Position numbers and translations under genes: made by a program
Notes under the pieces: model-generated
What the model saw: the letters and a program-made list of their open reading frames with translations, nothing else
What the model was told of the DNA's origin: nothing
Databases searched by the model: none
In this document: in pieces, positions 13,885-26,343 of the stretch
How the letters are laid out: each line of letters begins with the position of its first letter
How positions within the stretch are numbered: position 1 is the first letter of the stretch
Origin: Rhyacichthys aspro
Taxonomy: Eukaryota; Chordata; Actinopteri; Gobiiformes; Rhyacichthyidae
DNA: 64,000 nt
Direction: 5' to 3'
NCBI GenBank assembly: GCA_036850595.1
Contig: CM072160.1
Span: forward strand, 12,503,906-12,567,905

Positions 13885-14085
13885 CTTGGATCTAGAGTAA
13901 AAGAAAATGGCAAAGAAACAAAATAACTAACTTTGGCCATAATTCAAACAGCACAATGTTGCCTAGAGTAGTTTTTTCATACACCATCAAAACTAAACAC
14001 AGTCCCTGTACAGCTGTACAAACTATGTACACACTCACCGGTTTTGTTTGTTCAGAGCCAAGAGAGAAGCTACACACTGAGGCTC
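13885..14085 (-). promoter_or_regulatory. 5' UTR exon and intron of the H2A variant gene (inferred)
   Basis: Just before the ATG the minus strand reads as a strong acceptor: a T-rich tract, then CTCTAG, with exon at 13885-13891. Upstream, a good donor (CCG|GTGAGT) ends a putative non-coding exon at 14039, which would begin near 14085. A 5' UTR intron is not a feature of replication-dependent histone genes. Confidence 0.5.
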
Positions 14086-14107
14086 AACAAACTGTTTTTA
14101 TTGAGGC

Positions 14108-14130
14108 CTGAGTGATTGGCTGATTGATTG
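14108..14130 (-). promoter_or_regulatory. CCAAT box upstream of the H2A variant
   Basis: On the minus strand this reads as AGCCAATCACTC, preceded by two more CAAT cores. It lies about 30-50 bp upstream of the inferred first exon. CCAAT boxes bound by NF-Y are usual in histone promoters. No TATA box was seen. Confidence 0.4.
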
Positions 14131-14600
14131 CACCTTGCTTGCTGTTGCATCATTTCCAACAGCAGGTGGCAGCACAAGCTTTATCCTTAACTCAGCCTGA
14201 GGTGAGTGTGCTGTTATTTAACCTAATGCCACACTCCTAATGATGGAACACTTATAAAGCCACACTTAACAGTGTCATGATCCTTCACTTTATGATTAGG
14301 TGCTTGACTGTGCCTGTCTCCCAGACTGCCTGATAGGATTACTAACTGCTCAGAGGAGTGATGACTCATCTCCCACCAGTCTGTTCAATTTATTAAAGCT
14401 GCAAACATGTTCAGAAATATACACACAGACTCATAATACAACAATGCATTCAGCTCTACACAAACTGATAATCTTTGGAATTGAGCCACCACAATGCACC
14501 GCAATAAATGCCTATGAGAAACTACTGAATCAATCAGTATGGTCTTTTCTATTACTGTTGTAGTGTAATGACATGTTCATTCATTTATTAACTCATTCAT

Positions 14601-14880
14601 TCATCTTGTACTGCTAGGGGTCGCGGGTGGTTGGAGCCCATCCCAGCAGCTTTGGGCCTGAGTCGGGGTACACCCTGGACAATGGACAATTCGACACTTA
14701 AACAGACATTGACAAACAAACATTCACTCTCACATTCATTCATTAGAAGCATTTTAGAGTCACCAGTGAACATATACATGCATGTCTTTGGACGGTGGGA
14801 AGAATCCGGCGACCCCGGAGAGAACCTACGGTAGCACGGTGAGGACATGCAGACTCCTCACAGATGCCACCATGCCCCCT
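14601..14880 (+). repeat. Copy of a widespread fish interspersed repeat
   Basis: After an ATTC-rich tract the sequence runs TGCTAGGGGTCGC..., TTTAGAGTCACCAGTGAACA, GCATGTCTTTGGACGGTGGG, GGAGAGAACCTACGG, GAGGACATGCAGACTCC. I recognise this order of motifs from many fish genomes, but I cannot assign a repeat class with confidence. A second copy with the same ATTC-rich lead-in is at 51796-51925. Fragments of the same repeat are at 45446-45551, 24474-24526 and, reversed, 21918-22000. Confidence 0.75.
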
Positions 14881-17609
14881 GTAATGATATGTGTCATTGA
14901 CAATTTCTTTTTTACCAATTGCCAGTTTTCCATCTACTAATGGTAAGAAATGGGGGACAGAGAGACGTTTTGCCTGTTCACTTTAAAGTATGGCAGTGGG
15001 CCAATTGCAGAGCAGCAGGACGACAAATTAAGCAGGGACCTTCCCAGCGGGTCGTCCTTGGACAGATTGGATGCAATTCTGTTCAACCTCCCAACATCGT
15101 CCTGATGAGAGGAGGACAGGACAGGACTCGTATACAGTCACAGAGCAGTTCCCACTCTGCGGTATCTGCTGCATGAGTGTAAAAGTGTAAAGCACATTGA
15201 ATTTGCTTCCAAAACACTCAGCAGAATCCAGTGTTTGAAGTTGTCTGTAGTTTTTCATCATGTGAATTGTCATCAGTGAGACAAGCAATTCATTCTGCAC
15301 AGTCCTCATGAGGGTCTTTGTCCGGATAAAGCCTTTCTGTATTTATTAGCAACAGTAGCTAGTAACACTGAGTTTTGCAGCCTGTTGCCGAGTGAGGGAT
15401 GGACATGAAAGCAAGTGCAGAGGAAGCCGTCAAATGATCCAAACATACGATTTATCTCGGCTTTGAAAGCAAAACCAGACACCAAGTGCCTCTAACAAGA
15501 TTTCTTTTATATCGATCAAAGCCATATGTTTTAAGCAGCAGCAGCTCTCCACCATCGCTCATGCTATATGACACTTCTGATTGCTGAATTTACAGGTAGT
15601 TATTTTTCTCTTGCAGCATGTGCCAGACAGGTGGACAGATAAACAGTGACAGCAGATCGTTCTCTTCTTTTAGCTGTTACAGGGAAGCTTCTGTCTGTTT
15701 CCCCAAAGCAGTAATAAATCTGTAGATGGAGCTTATAGGAGGATTGTGTCGTTACTTTGACTTCTACTTTTTCCCCTTTCCTCAGCTTTATAGAGATGTC
15801 AACGGTGGACTACAGGAGATCAGACACGATCTTTGGAAGCCGTTTATCTTCTACATACCCAAGGTTCAGAGTTGGCTTTTAAAATGGTGTCTTGATTCAT
15901 AAAGTAGACTTACACACATGGAGAGGGCAGGTGCCACTGCTGAAAATACCGCCAGCCTTCAGTCTTCTAAGGGCAAACGCTCTATTAAAATCACCAGATC
16001 TCCTGACGTTTTTATTGCAAGTGTTCCCATTCTGCAGCAGATAACAGCCTATTCATCATTAGCCTGCTTCTCCATGACGGTGATATTAGCTCTGGAGGCA
16101 GTGACAGTTTGAATAAGTTTGAAGTTCTTTTAATTTGAAGTTAATAAAGACACAATTCCTTTGAGTCATTTCGGCCTGAGTCATTCTCATAGCCGAGATG
16201 GACACCTTTACGGCATCTGTGAGACGCAAAGTCCAAGGATATCAATCTCAAACTGACTTCTCATAAGGTGTGCACTTTTTTCCAGAGATGTTATATATTT
16301 GCACCTGGGTCACTATTGTTTTTGTGGACTGACCTGTCATCAATACCTGTCATTACTATGCATGGAAATATGAGTGGCGTATAAAAGGCCCCATTAAATA
16401 TCATATTTAGTATGACCTGTCGAGAATGGGACAGCTGAATCAGTCTGTAAAGCCCCTCGTCAGTCCAGCAAACCCCCCTTTCTTTATTCGTCTCAACTTT
16501 TCGTCATATTCCACAGCACCCCACGCATCTTTCATTGTGCTCAGAGTCCGGCAGTGACGGCTCCCATGTGTCTCTAACACATGTCACCGCTTTCCCCATA
16601 AAAACCATTTCTCCATTTAAACACTATGAAAACACAGGACGGACCTTGGGATACATAAACGTATGGGGTTTGATTTGGCGCCGTGCACCTGCGTGTGGGG
16701 TTCCACCAGACGAGATCCACTGCCACGTCATTAGCAGGAGACGAAGATTTTTCCACCATCCGCCCATCCGTCCTTCCCACCTGTTCCTCTCTTCTTTTAA
16801 TTTCTCCATCTGTTTTTTTTGCCTTTCTTCCCTTCACTCATAACTTGTTTTGGCTTTTACTCTCTTCCGCTATTGTTTTTTAATTCTCTTCCTGTTCATT
16901 TTCTCCCCTCCTTAAAGCCATGCTACCTCATCATCATCAGACACACATAAACGGAGAGGGTCACGCTCACTTCATTTCTTGAAATATTCATTTCCGTCTG
17001 TCTGTGATGTGTTTTACGGAGTTTCCTGTTCCCAGCCCGCCTGCTTCCCTGAGAACCTCCATGAAGGAAGTGGCATTCCTGGCCCTCGTTCCTGATCCAT
17101 CACTACTCCTCCCATTCCCACCTCACTATGAACAGACCGTAAAACCATGGTTTGATTTTTATCCCTTCATTCAATTCTTGCTCTGTCTTTTCCCTCATCT
17201 CCCATGATCCCTTCCTTCCATCTGGACGTCCTGTCAATATAAAGTATAAAAATAACCCACGGCAGGTCTCGGGCCCCTGTGCTGACAGCTCAAGGCTGTT
17301 CCCATGCCTGTGTTTATTTGCGTGCAGGTCCCTGTATGTTTGTGCGCTTTAGAAGGAAGAGCAGATGCCGAGCGAAATCATCAGGATTGGTTTTCTCATT
17401 CTGGCAACAAACGGACGTGTGATTTATGTTATTGTGATGTTGCTTTGGCCAAAACAACACAGGTAGAGGATGAGGTACAGAAGGGCACCGAGATGGAGGG
17501 AAGTGTTAATGTAGTGGCTGCTCTAAGATGTTGACTGTTGAGGTATAAATCCACTGCTGCACTGGTAATAACCTTCTGAAGGCCATTTATTTTGACATTC
17601 AAAGCAAAG

Positions 17610-17911
17610 GTTCCTGGTAGGGCTGGGCAATATGGCTAAAAAAAAAACCTACATTTTTTTCAGTTTTCAGACATTTCGTATTATCACAGAGGTAATATGA
17701 TGCTTTCTCTTTGTTTATTACTGCTTTAATCATCTGCAGAGTCACCACAGATATTATTGGAGCTGCTCTGGAGCTAGCAGCAGCATTAACCACAACACAG
17801 TGTGCAGTGTGTGGAGAAACGATTTAGCGATACAGCTATTTTTAACATCCTCCAAAATTAAAAACACATGAATCGAATTAATTTAATCTATTGCCCAGAC
17901 GTAGTTCTTGG
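17610..17911. mobile_element. Short hAT-like non-autonomous transposon with 8-bp target-site duplication
   Basis: The element is 17618-17903 (286 bp). Its ends are imperfect inverted repeats: TAGGGCTGGGCAATA on the left, and TACGTCTGGGCAATA on the right when read inward. It is flanked by GTTCCTGG (17610-17617) and GTTCTTGG (17904-17911), a 7-of-8 match of the length hAT transposases create. It has no coding capacity, so it would have needed an autonomous hAT element to move. The single mismatches in the target duplication and ends show it is not brand new. Confidence 0.8.
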
Positions 17912-18462
17912 TATTTGTTTGGATTTGTGGGCAGCCCTTGTAAGAAGGTGCACGTGGTCTTGACCTTGAAGGTGTCAATGCTACAATCCATTTGAATTTA
18001 GGATGCTGTGTTGCTCAAAATGGCTGAGCTTGACTTCTTCACTACAAAATGGCATCATAAGAACGTGACAGTAGCTGAGAATATGTATTGTTTTAAGTCA
18101 ATCAGTGAGGGCCTGCGCTCCATTGTCTGACCCTCATGTTTTCATAATAATAAAATGAACTGCAAATTCGACTGTTTCCCTAAATACATCAGAGCTAACA
18201 ATATGGCCAGACTCCTATAGACATCACCCAGTACCATAAAAATAAAATGCTTATAGCCCCATAAAAACATGTTCCATAATACTTCTAGCCTGTTTCTATT
18301 GCCAGGTATTTCTGAAACAAGTGTATAATGCACATACCTGCTCCACTGCTCATTATTATTACAACAGGCTTTGTTGACGTTCAATGGAAACGCTCCACGG
18401 CTTCTTGGCTCGCGTCTCCTCACTTCCTTCCGACAAGTTGTGGTCACATCTGCCACAACATC

Positions 18463-18489
18463 CACACACAGACACACACACACACACAC
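18463..18489. repeat. (CA)n microsatellite, interrupted
   Basis: CA dinucleotides with one CAGA interruption. The same run explains the Cys-Val or Thr-His repeats in overlapping open frames, which are not genes. Confidence 0.9.
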
Positions 18490-21400
18490 CTGTGCTCAAG
18501 TCCGTTTTGGGAATGTGCAGATTATTGAGAAAAATACCATGCTTCCAGTAAAACTTCGATCTGGCTGGACATCTGTTCGACTTCAAAAAAACCCCCCAAA
18601 AAACCTGGATTTTGGATTAAAGTTAAGTATGTGTTTAGCAAAAAAGTAAATAAGGAATAGAGTAAGGGGAAAGAGAACTGTTAAAAACATGAGTGTGATA
18701 AATCAATGAGCAGACGAAAACGATCGGGTTTCAAAAAACACTGTATTTTTAGACACTCAGACAACAGATTTACTCAGTAATCTTAAAAGTGTCTACCAGC
18801 TGCTGGGATAAATTACAGATGCTGCAGGACTTGATCATTTCATATTCTGCCTATCATGAAGGTTATTATATGTGAAATCTCTCATGGAACGTCTGTGCAC
18901 TACGCTGTTTTTTTAAAGAATAAATCCTGTCCACGTTTGCCATTTTGTCCTTGCATTCTTGTGGTCTCTCAAGGGGCCTCAGCTCATCTCCAGGTTTTCA
19001 GACGGTCTAATTGTGTGTGCCCGAGCCCACCGGAGCAGATTAGAGGGTATATATCAGTCTTTCCATCGGTGTGTCGGCCCTCAGCTCCCGCCCTTCCTCT
19101 CTTTGGAGTTACAGCTCGGACCTGCTGAAAACAAACCTTTTTCCCCTCCGAGTCGAGCCAGTGCAGTCTTCCCAGCGGATGCATAACGGTGATGTGAACG
19201 CCGTCGGCCATGTTTGACTCAGCAGTGGATGGTCTGGGAGAGGGTGTTTAATGTAAGACACATTATCAAGCCTTACACAGTTGGCCCTTGGGGGAGAATT
19301 GACACTGCATCGCTCCATAGGATGCACATAGAAGTGTTGCAATACTTTGAAAGCATCACGAAACACAGGCTGTATTAAAAAGGTCATACAAGACAAAAAA
19401 TATGGGATTATTTCACCTGATGTTTTGTTTTTTGATGAGGAATACTGGTTCATTTGGGTTAAGATATGTCTTTTGTAATAAAGAGCAGGAAACAGTGATG
19501 GCTCTGTTAAAAACACTGGCATTTTGACTGAAGTAAAAACTCAAGCAGCAGAACTGAACAAAGCGGACAAACCACAAAAGGAAGAGGAATCGGGAAGAAA
19601 GAAAATGTGAGATCAGGCCCAAATCTGTGGGGAAGTGGTAGTTTGGGCCGGACGGGTTCACAGATGTTTTAAAAGCGCTAATCTAATCTTTATGCCAGGC
19701 CTTCCCCCTCCTGTCCCTTTTAGATTTTTTTTTCTCTCTCCCTCCTCTTCCATTTTGGAGGACTGTTGGAAAGGCTGTGGCCCCCATTAATGTATCTCAG
19801 GAGCACTGTGTACTGCGGCTCAGTGATGGGCCTAGTTATTCATAAGCCTGTTATCGGCCCTGTTTCCACACTCAGACACATGTGCGATTGTAATAGAGGA
19901 GTCTGGCACCGACGCAGTATTGTGAAAAATAAATTTGCGGAAAGCTGTCCGTAAGACGGGATAAAAGAGAAGTAGCAAAAAGGGAGTATGTATTTTCTTT
20001 GGGAACCCACCCATGACGATTATAGATCAAGTTCAGTGATAGTTCTCTTCCGATGCTCTGATCCAAGCACCATTTATTCAAAGGTTCTGTGTAGGATTTA
20101 CTAAGCCCTGGTTATTAATGATGCATATTTGCTCATGCATTTTTTTTTATGGAAACTGAGGCCTATGTTATACATATGTCCCTTCGCCACTCTACAAATA
20201 TGTATATATATGTTGAGTTACACTGTGCTGGTGTGCTAATCTACTCCTTGCTGCCTCTGGAGCATGCTCCCAGCGCTTAGAGGCCGTTTACAAGACAACA
20301 AATTTCACTGAAAACACAAAGATTCTATTTCAGTGTGACAGTATGATAAACTCAAAAACAGAATCCTCAGTAAAAATGGTGACTGCTGCAGCAACATCCC
20401 AGACAGACACTATTGGCTCCTGGCTATCTGCAGAAAGTCGAACAACAAAGGCAAAATACAGTGTTTTTATTCTTCAAAAACACATGTTGCAGTAATATAT
20501 TATCAGAATTACACATAAATCTATACAGAGGATTCAGATTTCCGTTTTGATTACACTACTGAACAGCATTTGCATTTTGGTGTCACACAAATGGCCCTTA
20601 GTCTGCCATTGCAGTCGGACTAAATGCCTTTGATGAATCTGATTGCAGTGGCATGCCTTAGGCAATAATTCAAATTTCTCTACCTGCAACCGCACTGACT
20701 TTTGAATTGGAAATAGATGGTTCTGCCCTAAGATTTTCCGATTAGGGTCATTTCTGTCTCCAAAAACTTTGAGCTCAGGTCACCCTCAAGCTTCGAAACA
20801 ACACTTCTCAATGTGGATGCCATGACTGCTCCACATGCAACCAATACATTTCAGAAAAGGCCTCATGTTGGAAGTCATTTCCTGTGCTTGTCACTACAAA
20901 TGTTCCTTTTGCTCTTTCTGCTCCCTTCTCTCTTCCAGCATGATCAGGGGGAGTCTTTGTGTTAGACAGTGGCTACATTGAAACACACCGACAGCTCCCT
21001 CACAACGAGCGGACGTACCTCTACAGCACTTAATCTCAGCCCAAGAAAATAACAGCAAAATCCAATCCTGCGGTTGAAACTTCTTCGTCTAGAAGACAAG
21101 AAATCAGTCGAGCTGCCAGTTTAAACAAACCTACAAACAAAACCGTATTAGCTCTTATTATTAAGGCAGTAAATCTAATTATTTGAAAGATAGGTTATTG
21201 ACTTCCCATTAGTGAACACGTGATTTTAGACTGTTTGGTGTTTTTGATTCACGCGCTCTGAATGTGCAACTCATAAAACACGGTACGATGAGTCCAAGCT
21301 GGCAACCGTCGCAGCACCTCCACATCGCTCACATCCTTCTGCTGCTCTCTCCCTCTCTCCTTCTCCCCTTTCGCCTGCTCCATATCCCATGCTTCCTCTG

Positions 21401-21917
21401 CGCGCACCGCTAAACATCTGGAGAAGAGCGATATCCTCAAGATAAACAGAGCCGCAGCTGTGCACCAGCTTCTCGCCATCGCTCTCCTCCTTCATCACTT
21501 GATTACTCCTCCTTATTTCTCCACACAGTTTCTGTTTCAGTCATTCAGTTCCCTCCTCTTCGGTCCATCGATGCCTGGCTCATCAGCATGCGAACGCAAA
21601 TGATGGATGTGTTTATGCCGGGGATGGGTCTTTTGATTAAGGACAGAGCGGACACATGCTGAGCGATGGTTGAGGTAACAGGCACACGCTCAAGTACCTC
21701 TCTGCTGTGGTTTAAAGATGGAGTAAGCAGTTTAGGCATTTATAGTATCAATATTTGGCGTGACACAAGTTTAATCACACATTCCATGGGCCTAAAGTGC
21801 AACTTCTTCCCTTCTCTCTGGCAGGATGAGGAGGCATTCTAGTGTGTATCGCCATATCCAACCTGTAAGGGCAAGATCATATTGTAGATTTCACTAATTG
21901 GTGGAATAATTATCAAT

Positions 21918-22000
21918 GTGGTTAGCACTGTCGTCTTACAGCAAAAAAGTCCAGAGTTTGATCCCTGCTCTGTTTGGAGGTGACATGTTCTTCATTGTCT
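21918..22000 (-). repeat. Fragment of the common fish repeat, reversed
   Basis: GGTTAGCACTGTCGTCTTAC..GTTTGATCCCTGCTCTG is the reverse complement of the end of the repeat seen at 45446-45551 (the part that reads GTCGAACCCACAACC..GCAGTGCTCACCACTG). Confidence 0.55.
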
Positions 22001-24473
22001 AGGGCTGGATTTTCTCCCCCACAGACCTTGAAAAACAAAAGCACTACAAACTAATCTTCCAGTCAGAACCCATGACCAAAACAGAGAGGGTCCCCAGGCA
22101 TTGCTCAGTGGCGGTAGATTTCTCCAATCAGATGAATCCATCTTGGACTGCTCCAAGCCAACCCTGCCCAAACTTGTCCGGTGTGTCCAATAGGGTGGCA
22201 GCACTGACCGACATGGATGTGTTTTATGTTGGAAGATGTAGCGAACAACATGGCGCGGTTCTGATTGGATTAAAGTGAAATGTAAATCCAATCACCGACT
22301 AGTTACTGATTAAACGTACCTGCAACCTGCTGACGTACTGTGGAGCAGATCTATCTGGCAGAGTCGGTTTAGTAGAACTTTGCCTATAAAAGCTTTAGCT
22401 AGGTTTCCCGAGGCATTTGTGAAAAAACAGGCATGTCCATAGTCGGGCCCAGTGGCTAATCATGAAGAGAGCTCAGGTAAATTAAGATAAACTTTCTCAT
22501 TGTTGGCCCTCTGATCAGTCACTGACCCTATAAGTCAGACAAACCTTGCACTGAACTGGATTACATGGAAACAAAGACCTTATTGAAGCAAATACTGATT
22601 AACTCCTAGTTTTGTTTGACTCTGAGACTGCACTGAGTTTGTCAAACTTTGCAACAGTAACCAATAGGGGCAACATTTATTATCATAAGAGCTGTCCATC
22701 ATTGCAGTCAGAGGATTAAAGACTTAGCATCATAACGTGACCACATTCATCGTTGAAATCCATGTTTGGACATCTCTAAATGAATAAAACCAGTTGCTTG
22801 ATACACACTGTTAACTCATATTGTGTTTTTGCTTACTCATAATGCTTGACAGCCCCCGTTCACATTTATTTCACAGATATGACTATTACATTTCTCACAA
22901 TAAAGCATGATGTTATAAAAACAGTGTGACAATGGAAATGGGGCCCTGCTGATTTATTGCCTATAACTGCAGATTCCCTCTTGCTTTACGAGGTTTACAG
23001 CAGGTCTCTTGGCTCATTATTTGGCTGTCTGGTCCGCAACTACTCCATTTTATTTCACTCTCAAAGCCCTAATAACATTGTTTTCAGTGGAGGTGCAGCT
23101 GTTTGTAATAAGAATGCTCCAAAAAATGTTCTGCTGAAGTGTGGAAACTGAGGGCAAAATGAGTGTTTATTACTGACAATAATTCAGTGCTCAGAAACAC
23201 TACCATCACAGATTAATAAGTAACCACTTGCCAAAGTTTGTATACCGTTATTGCTGGATAGTTAAGATTATTGCATCTGTTTTAGGCTTCACTTTTATTG
23301 TCTTTCACCCGAGGCGTTTCACTTTATTAGCTTTGTACAGAAACACAGTGAACAAATGCATAATGGCAGCTGCGCAGTGGATCAAGTCTTTAACTGCTGT
23401 TAAGTGCTGAGCCAATAAGCTTCAAAACAGATTGATTTGGACTTAAGATGCGTATTTTTGATTTTTGTTTTCAGGTCACCAGGTAGGAGATGATGATGGA
23501 CTTCTTCTTCCTCTTGTCCTCCAGCTCATGCTTGAAGTGTTGAAAGCCACTCAGTCGCAGTGAGAGAAGGTTAGGAATAGCCAAAAAGGAGGAAAAGGAA
23601 TGAACGCAATCTCCACCGAGGCAGAAAAAAAAGCATCCACATTGCGGGACACCTGTGAAAACATCATTTCTCATCCTGGAGCTATCAGGGACCAGCGGAG
23701 TCAAGTAGAAATTGGTAGCTAAATGAAGAAAGATTGCCATGTGATTAGGTTTTATGGGATGTTATGTGGTCGTGGAAGTAATGCAGATAGCTTTTAACAT
23801 CTGGTCCATATGAGCTTTCGGCAGCGCTGTATGTGAAAGGCACATGTGGAGTCTTCGAGAGGGAGCATTTTCCACAGGTGAGCGTTCTGGAGTTTCTGGC
23901 TCATGACACGCTGCTTCCGGCCCAGTTGTTTTGACACGCTGCACCTGCCTCTCTGCGCGACTCAGTGGTCCACTTTTTCGATTTCCGCATCGGGTCTGTG
24001 TGTCTTTGAAGCTTCGAGGTGAAACCCAAGTCCCTCGCTATCTGTTTTATAGGTTTCAGAGTGAAACCACCAACTCAGCAGCAACAGGACTCAAGTGGAG
24101 GATACATTCACATCTGCTGCAGTGATTTGGGACACTATCATTTTATTGTGTGACACACTATATACAGATATAACTGCGGTTTAGTGTACTGTAGGGGTTA
24201 GTATGATTGAAAACTGGTTTTGATGTTTAGAGCGGGGCGTTTTTGACCTCGACAGTTCAGTTTTGATGCCACAGAACTTCTCCTGCTGCTTTTATAGCAG
24301 CTTGGCTTGAAGAACAACTCTAGCTGAAAAGCATACTTTAAAAACTGACTCACTATTTCATGATGTAGAGAAAAGGATCTGGCCATGACAATAATGTACC
24401 ATAAGTGAAAGTAAGCATATTACTAGAAACGAGGAGTTCTCCATCGGTGTGTTTTTTTCGTGAGAAGTGCTGA

Positions 24474-24526
24474 CTGGTGATCAAACCCGGGATCTTCTTG
24501 CAGTGAGGGGACAGCACTGACAACCT
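24474..24526 (+). repeat. Fragment of the common fish repeat (3' part)
   Basis: GGTGATCAAACCCGGGATCTTCTTGCAGTGAGG..CAGCACTGACAACC matches the terminal part of the same repeat family as 45446-45551. Confidence 0.55.
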
Positions 24527-26230
24527 TGAAATACTCTCACTATTGTTTAGCTGTTGCAATCCTCATTTGCATCCTCTGCCCTTTTGCAGTGACCTTTGTG
24601 TAATGTCAATGTGATCCACTGCCCTTTATTTGAATAGATCTGAGATAAATTCAGACGCCTGGTCAGAGGTTAGACTATTTTCCGATCCCATACCTCGGCT
24701 CCTCTGAGACATTTGTGAGTTATGGACAGTGGGAAGGTGTAGCTCGGTGTGAACAGAATGAAAGAATGTAGCCTTTATGAAGACATGAAGGGTCAGATAG
24801 AAGATAGAAGTTACCTGTACTAAACCATGCCTTCATCATTTGACTCCTGCCAACAGATCTGTGAGAACATGCATATTGTCATACAGTGAATTAGTATCTT
24901 CATCTGACCGTGTTTATATTCTAGGCCTAAAATGCTTCTGAGTCACCATTTTCCACAACTTAAGTTGACCAAGACAAAGCCCAGTCGATATGTCAAAGCT
25001 GTTTTTTAAAAATATCATATTTTGGATCAGAACCATATGTGTTGTGTTATGTTATGGCGTGCATCACACACACAGCTAAACTAAGCTTGTGACACAACAG
25101 AAAAGTCACATGACAGTAGTGCTGCTTGCTCTGTTTATTAGAGGTATATTGTTGAACATTTTACAAGCTGTTTCCACTTAGAGAGAAAATGCAACACAGA
25201 AAACAATGATTTAGTTCAGCAGAGAACAAGTTTATAGCCCCTGTTTGGAAGGCACTAAAGTCCCGGTCTTAGTACATGCACACACAACTAGCAAAGACAC
25301 CTGTTGTTACACTTCAGCAGCTACAACACATAGAGCTTTCCATTTATTTGTTAGTTGAGCTTCTAATGGCAACACCACATACTGTATGTCTGCTATCAAG
25401 TGTTGAACACCAAACGTGTGCATTATGTGGGTGTGATTATGTGGACAGTGAACACAGATTTAATACACTGAGCATCTCTACAGATGTGGAGCCTCCATAA
25501 CTGTTAGAAGCTCTAAGTTTGCCGTATGCTCTGCTGAGTGCAGGTATCTTAAATATTTTCAAGATTAAATACAACATATTGCTGCTATTTAAATAGATAA
25601 ATGTGTCTTTTAAATTATGCATAATCACAAGACAACCATCACATGGATTTTCTATATGACTGCAAAAGAAATGTACAAAATGTTTTAAATAATAATGATA
25701 GTGGTACATTCAAACAATAGCATAATATCTCTTCAGCATTACAACATTGTTGTGTTTTAAATAGCTTGTAATGTACGGGTGCTTGTCAAAAACTGTCTTT
25801 ATATTAACCTCAGATTCATTTTTTGCACCCTCAGTTCAGACATTGTTAGATCCCATGCTGGTGGCATTGTCGTATTGCTAGTGCTGCGGATGATCATTGA
25901 GTTCATCAAAACAAAAAGAGCTAGAGCAAAAACATACATACTGCAAAGCTTTGAGTGAAACTTTGGCAGTTTGACTTCTCTTGAAGATTGTTTAAGACAT
26001 GTGTGAAGTGTGAGACGATAGAGTGGGCTGCAGACACCTGAATCTAACATCAAAGCGCTGGCTTCTTTTCAGTGATCATGGAGCCTGTCAGGTAAGTGTG
26101 TAAACTGCTGCATCATTAATTAAGGAAGTAATATCTCTTGGCAGTTTCTCTGTATACACTTTTTTTTTGCTTGCACTTCCTTCTTTTCAATAAGTTTCAA
26201 CTTTTCCTCCATTGCCTGTCACTGTAATTT

Positions 26231-26236
26231 TTTATT
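26231..26236 (-). terminator. bmp16: Possible bmp16 poly(A) signal
   Basis: AATAAA on the minus strand about 110 bp after the bmp16 stop codon. A longer 3' UTR ending elsewhere is equally possible. Confidence 0.35.
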
Positions 26237-26343
26237 TTTGCCTATATTTTCTCTGCTTTGCCATTCTCTGTTTCTACCCTCACTATTTGCTGCTACATTT
26301 AGCTCTCAGTTTTCCTTTTGTTGTTCGTCAGTGGTGAGGCTCA

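Larger units (their letters stand above)
14131..26343. other. Gene-free interval, about 12 kb, between the H2A variant and bmp16
   Basis: No exon could be supported on either strand. The open frames here are short, lack family similarity and mostly overlap one another. The stretch contains repeat copies at 14601-14880, 17610-17911, 21918-22000 and 24474-24526, and a CA run at 18463-18489. Several non-repetitive, less AT-rich blocks (about 16.4-17.4, 18.9-19.3 and 19.7-19.95 kb) could be regulatory, but that is inference. An AATAAA at 26231-26236 on the minus strand could end the bmp16 transcript. Confidence 0.7.

Noticed and set aside
18142..18649. Frames rich in Cys-Val or Thr-His
   Set aside because: They are produced by the CA microsatellite at 18463-18489.
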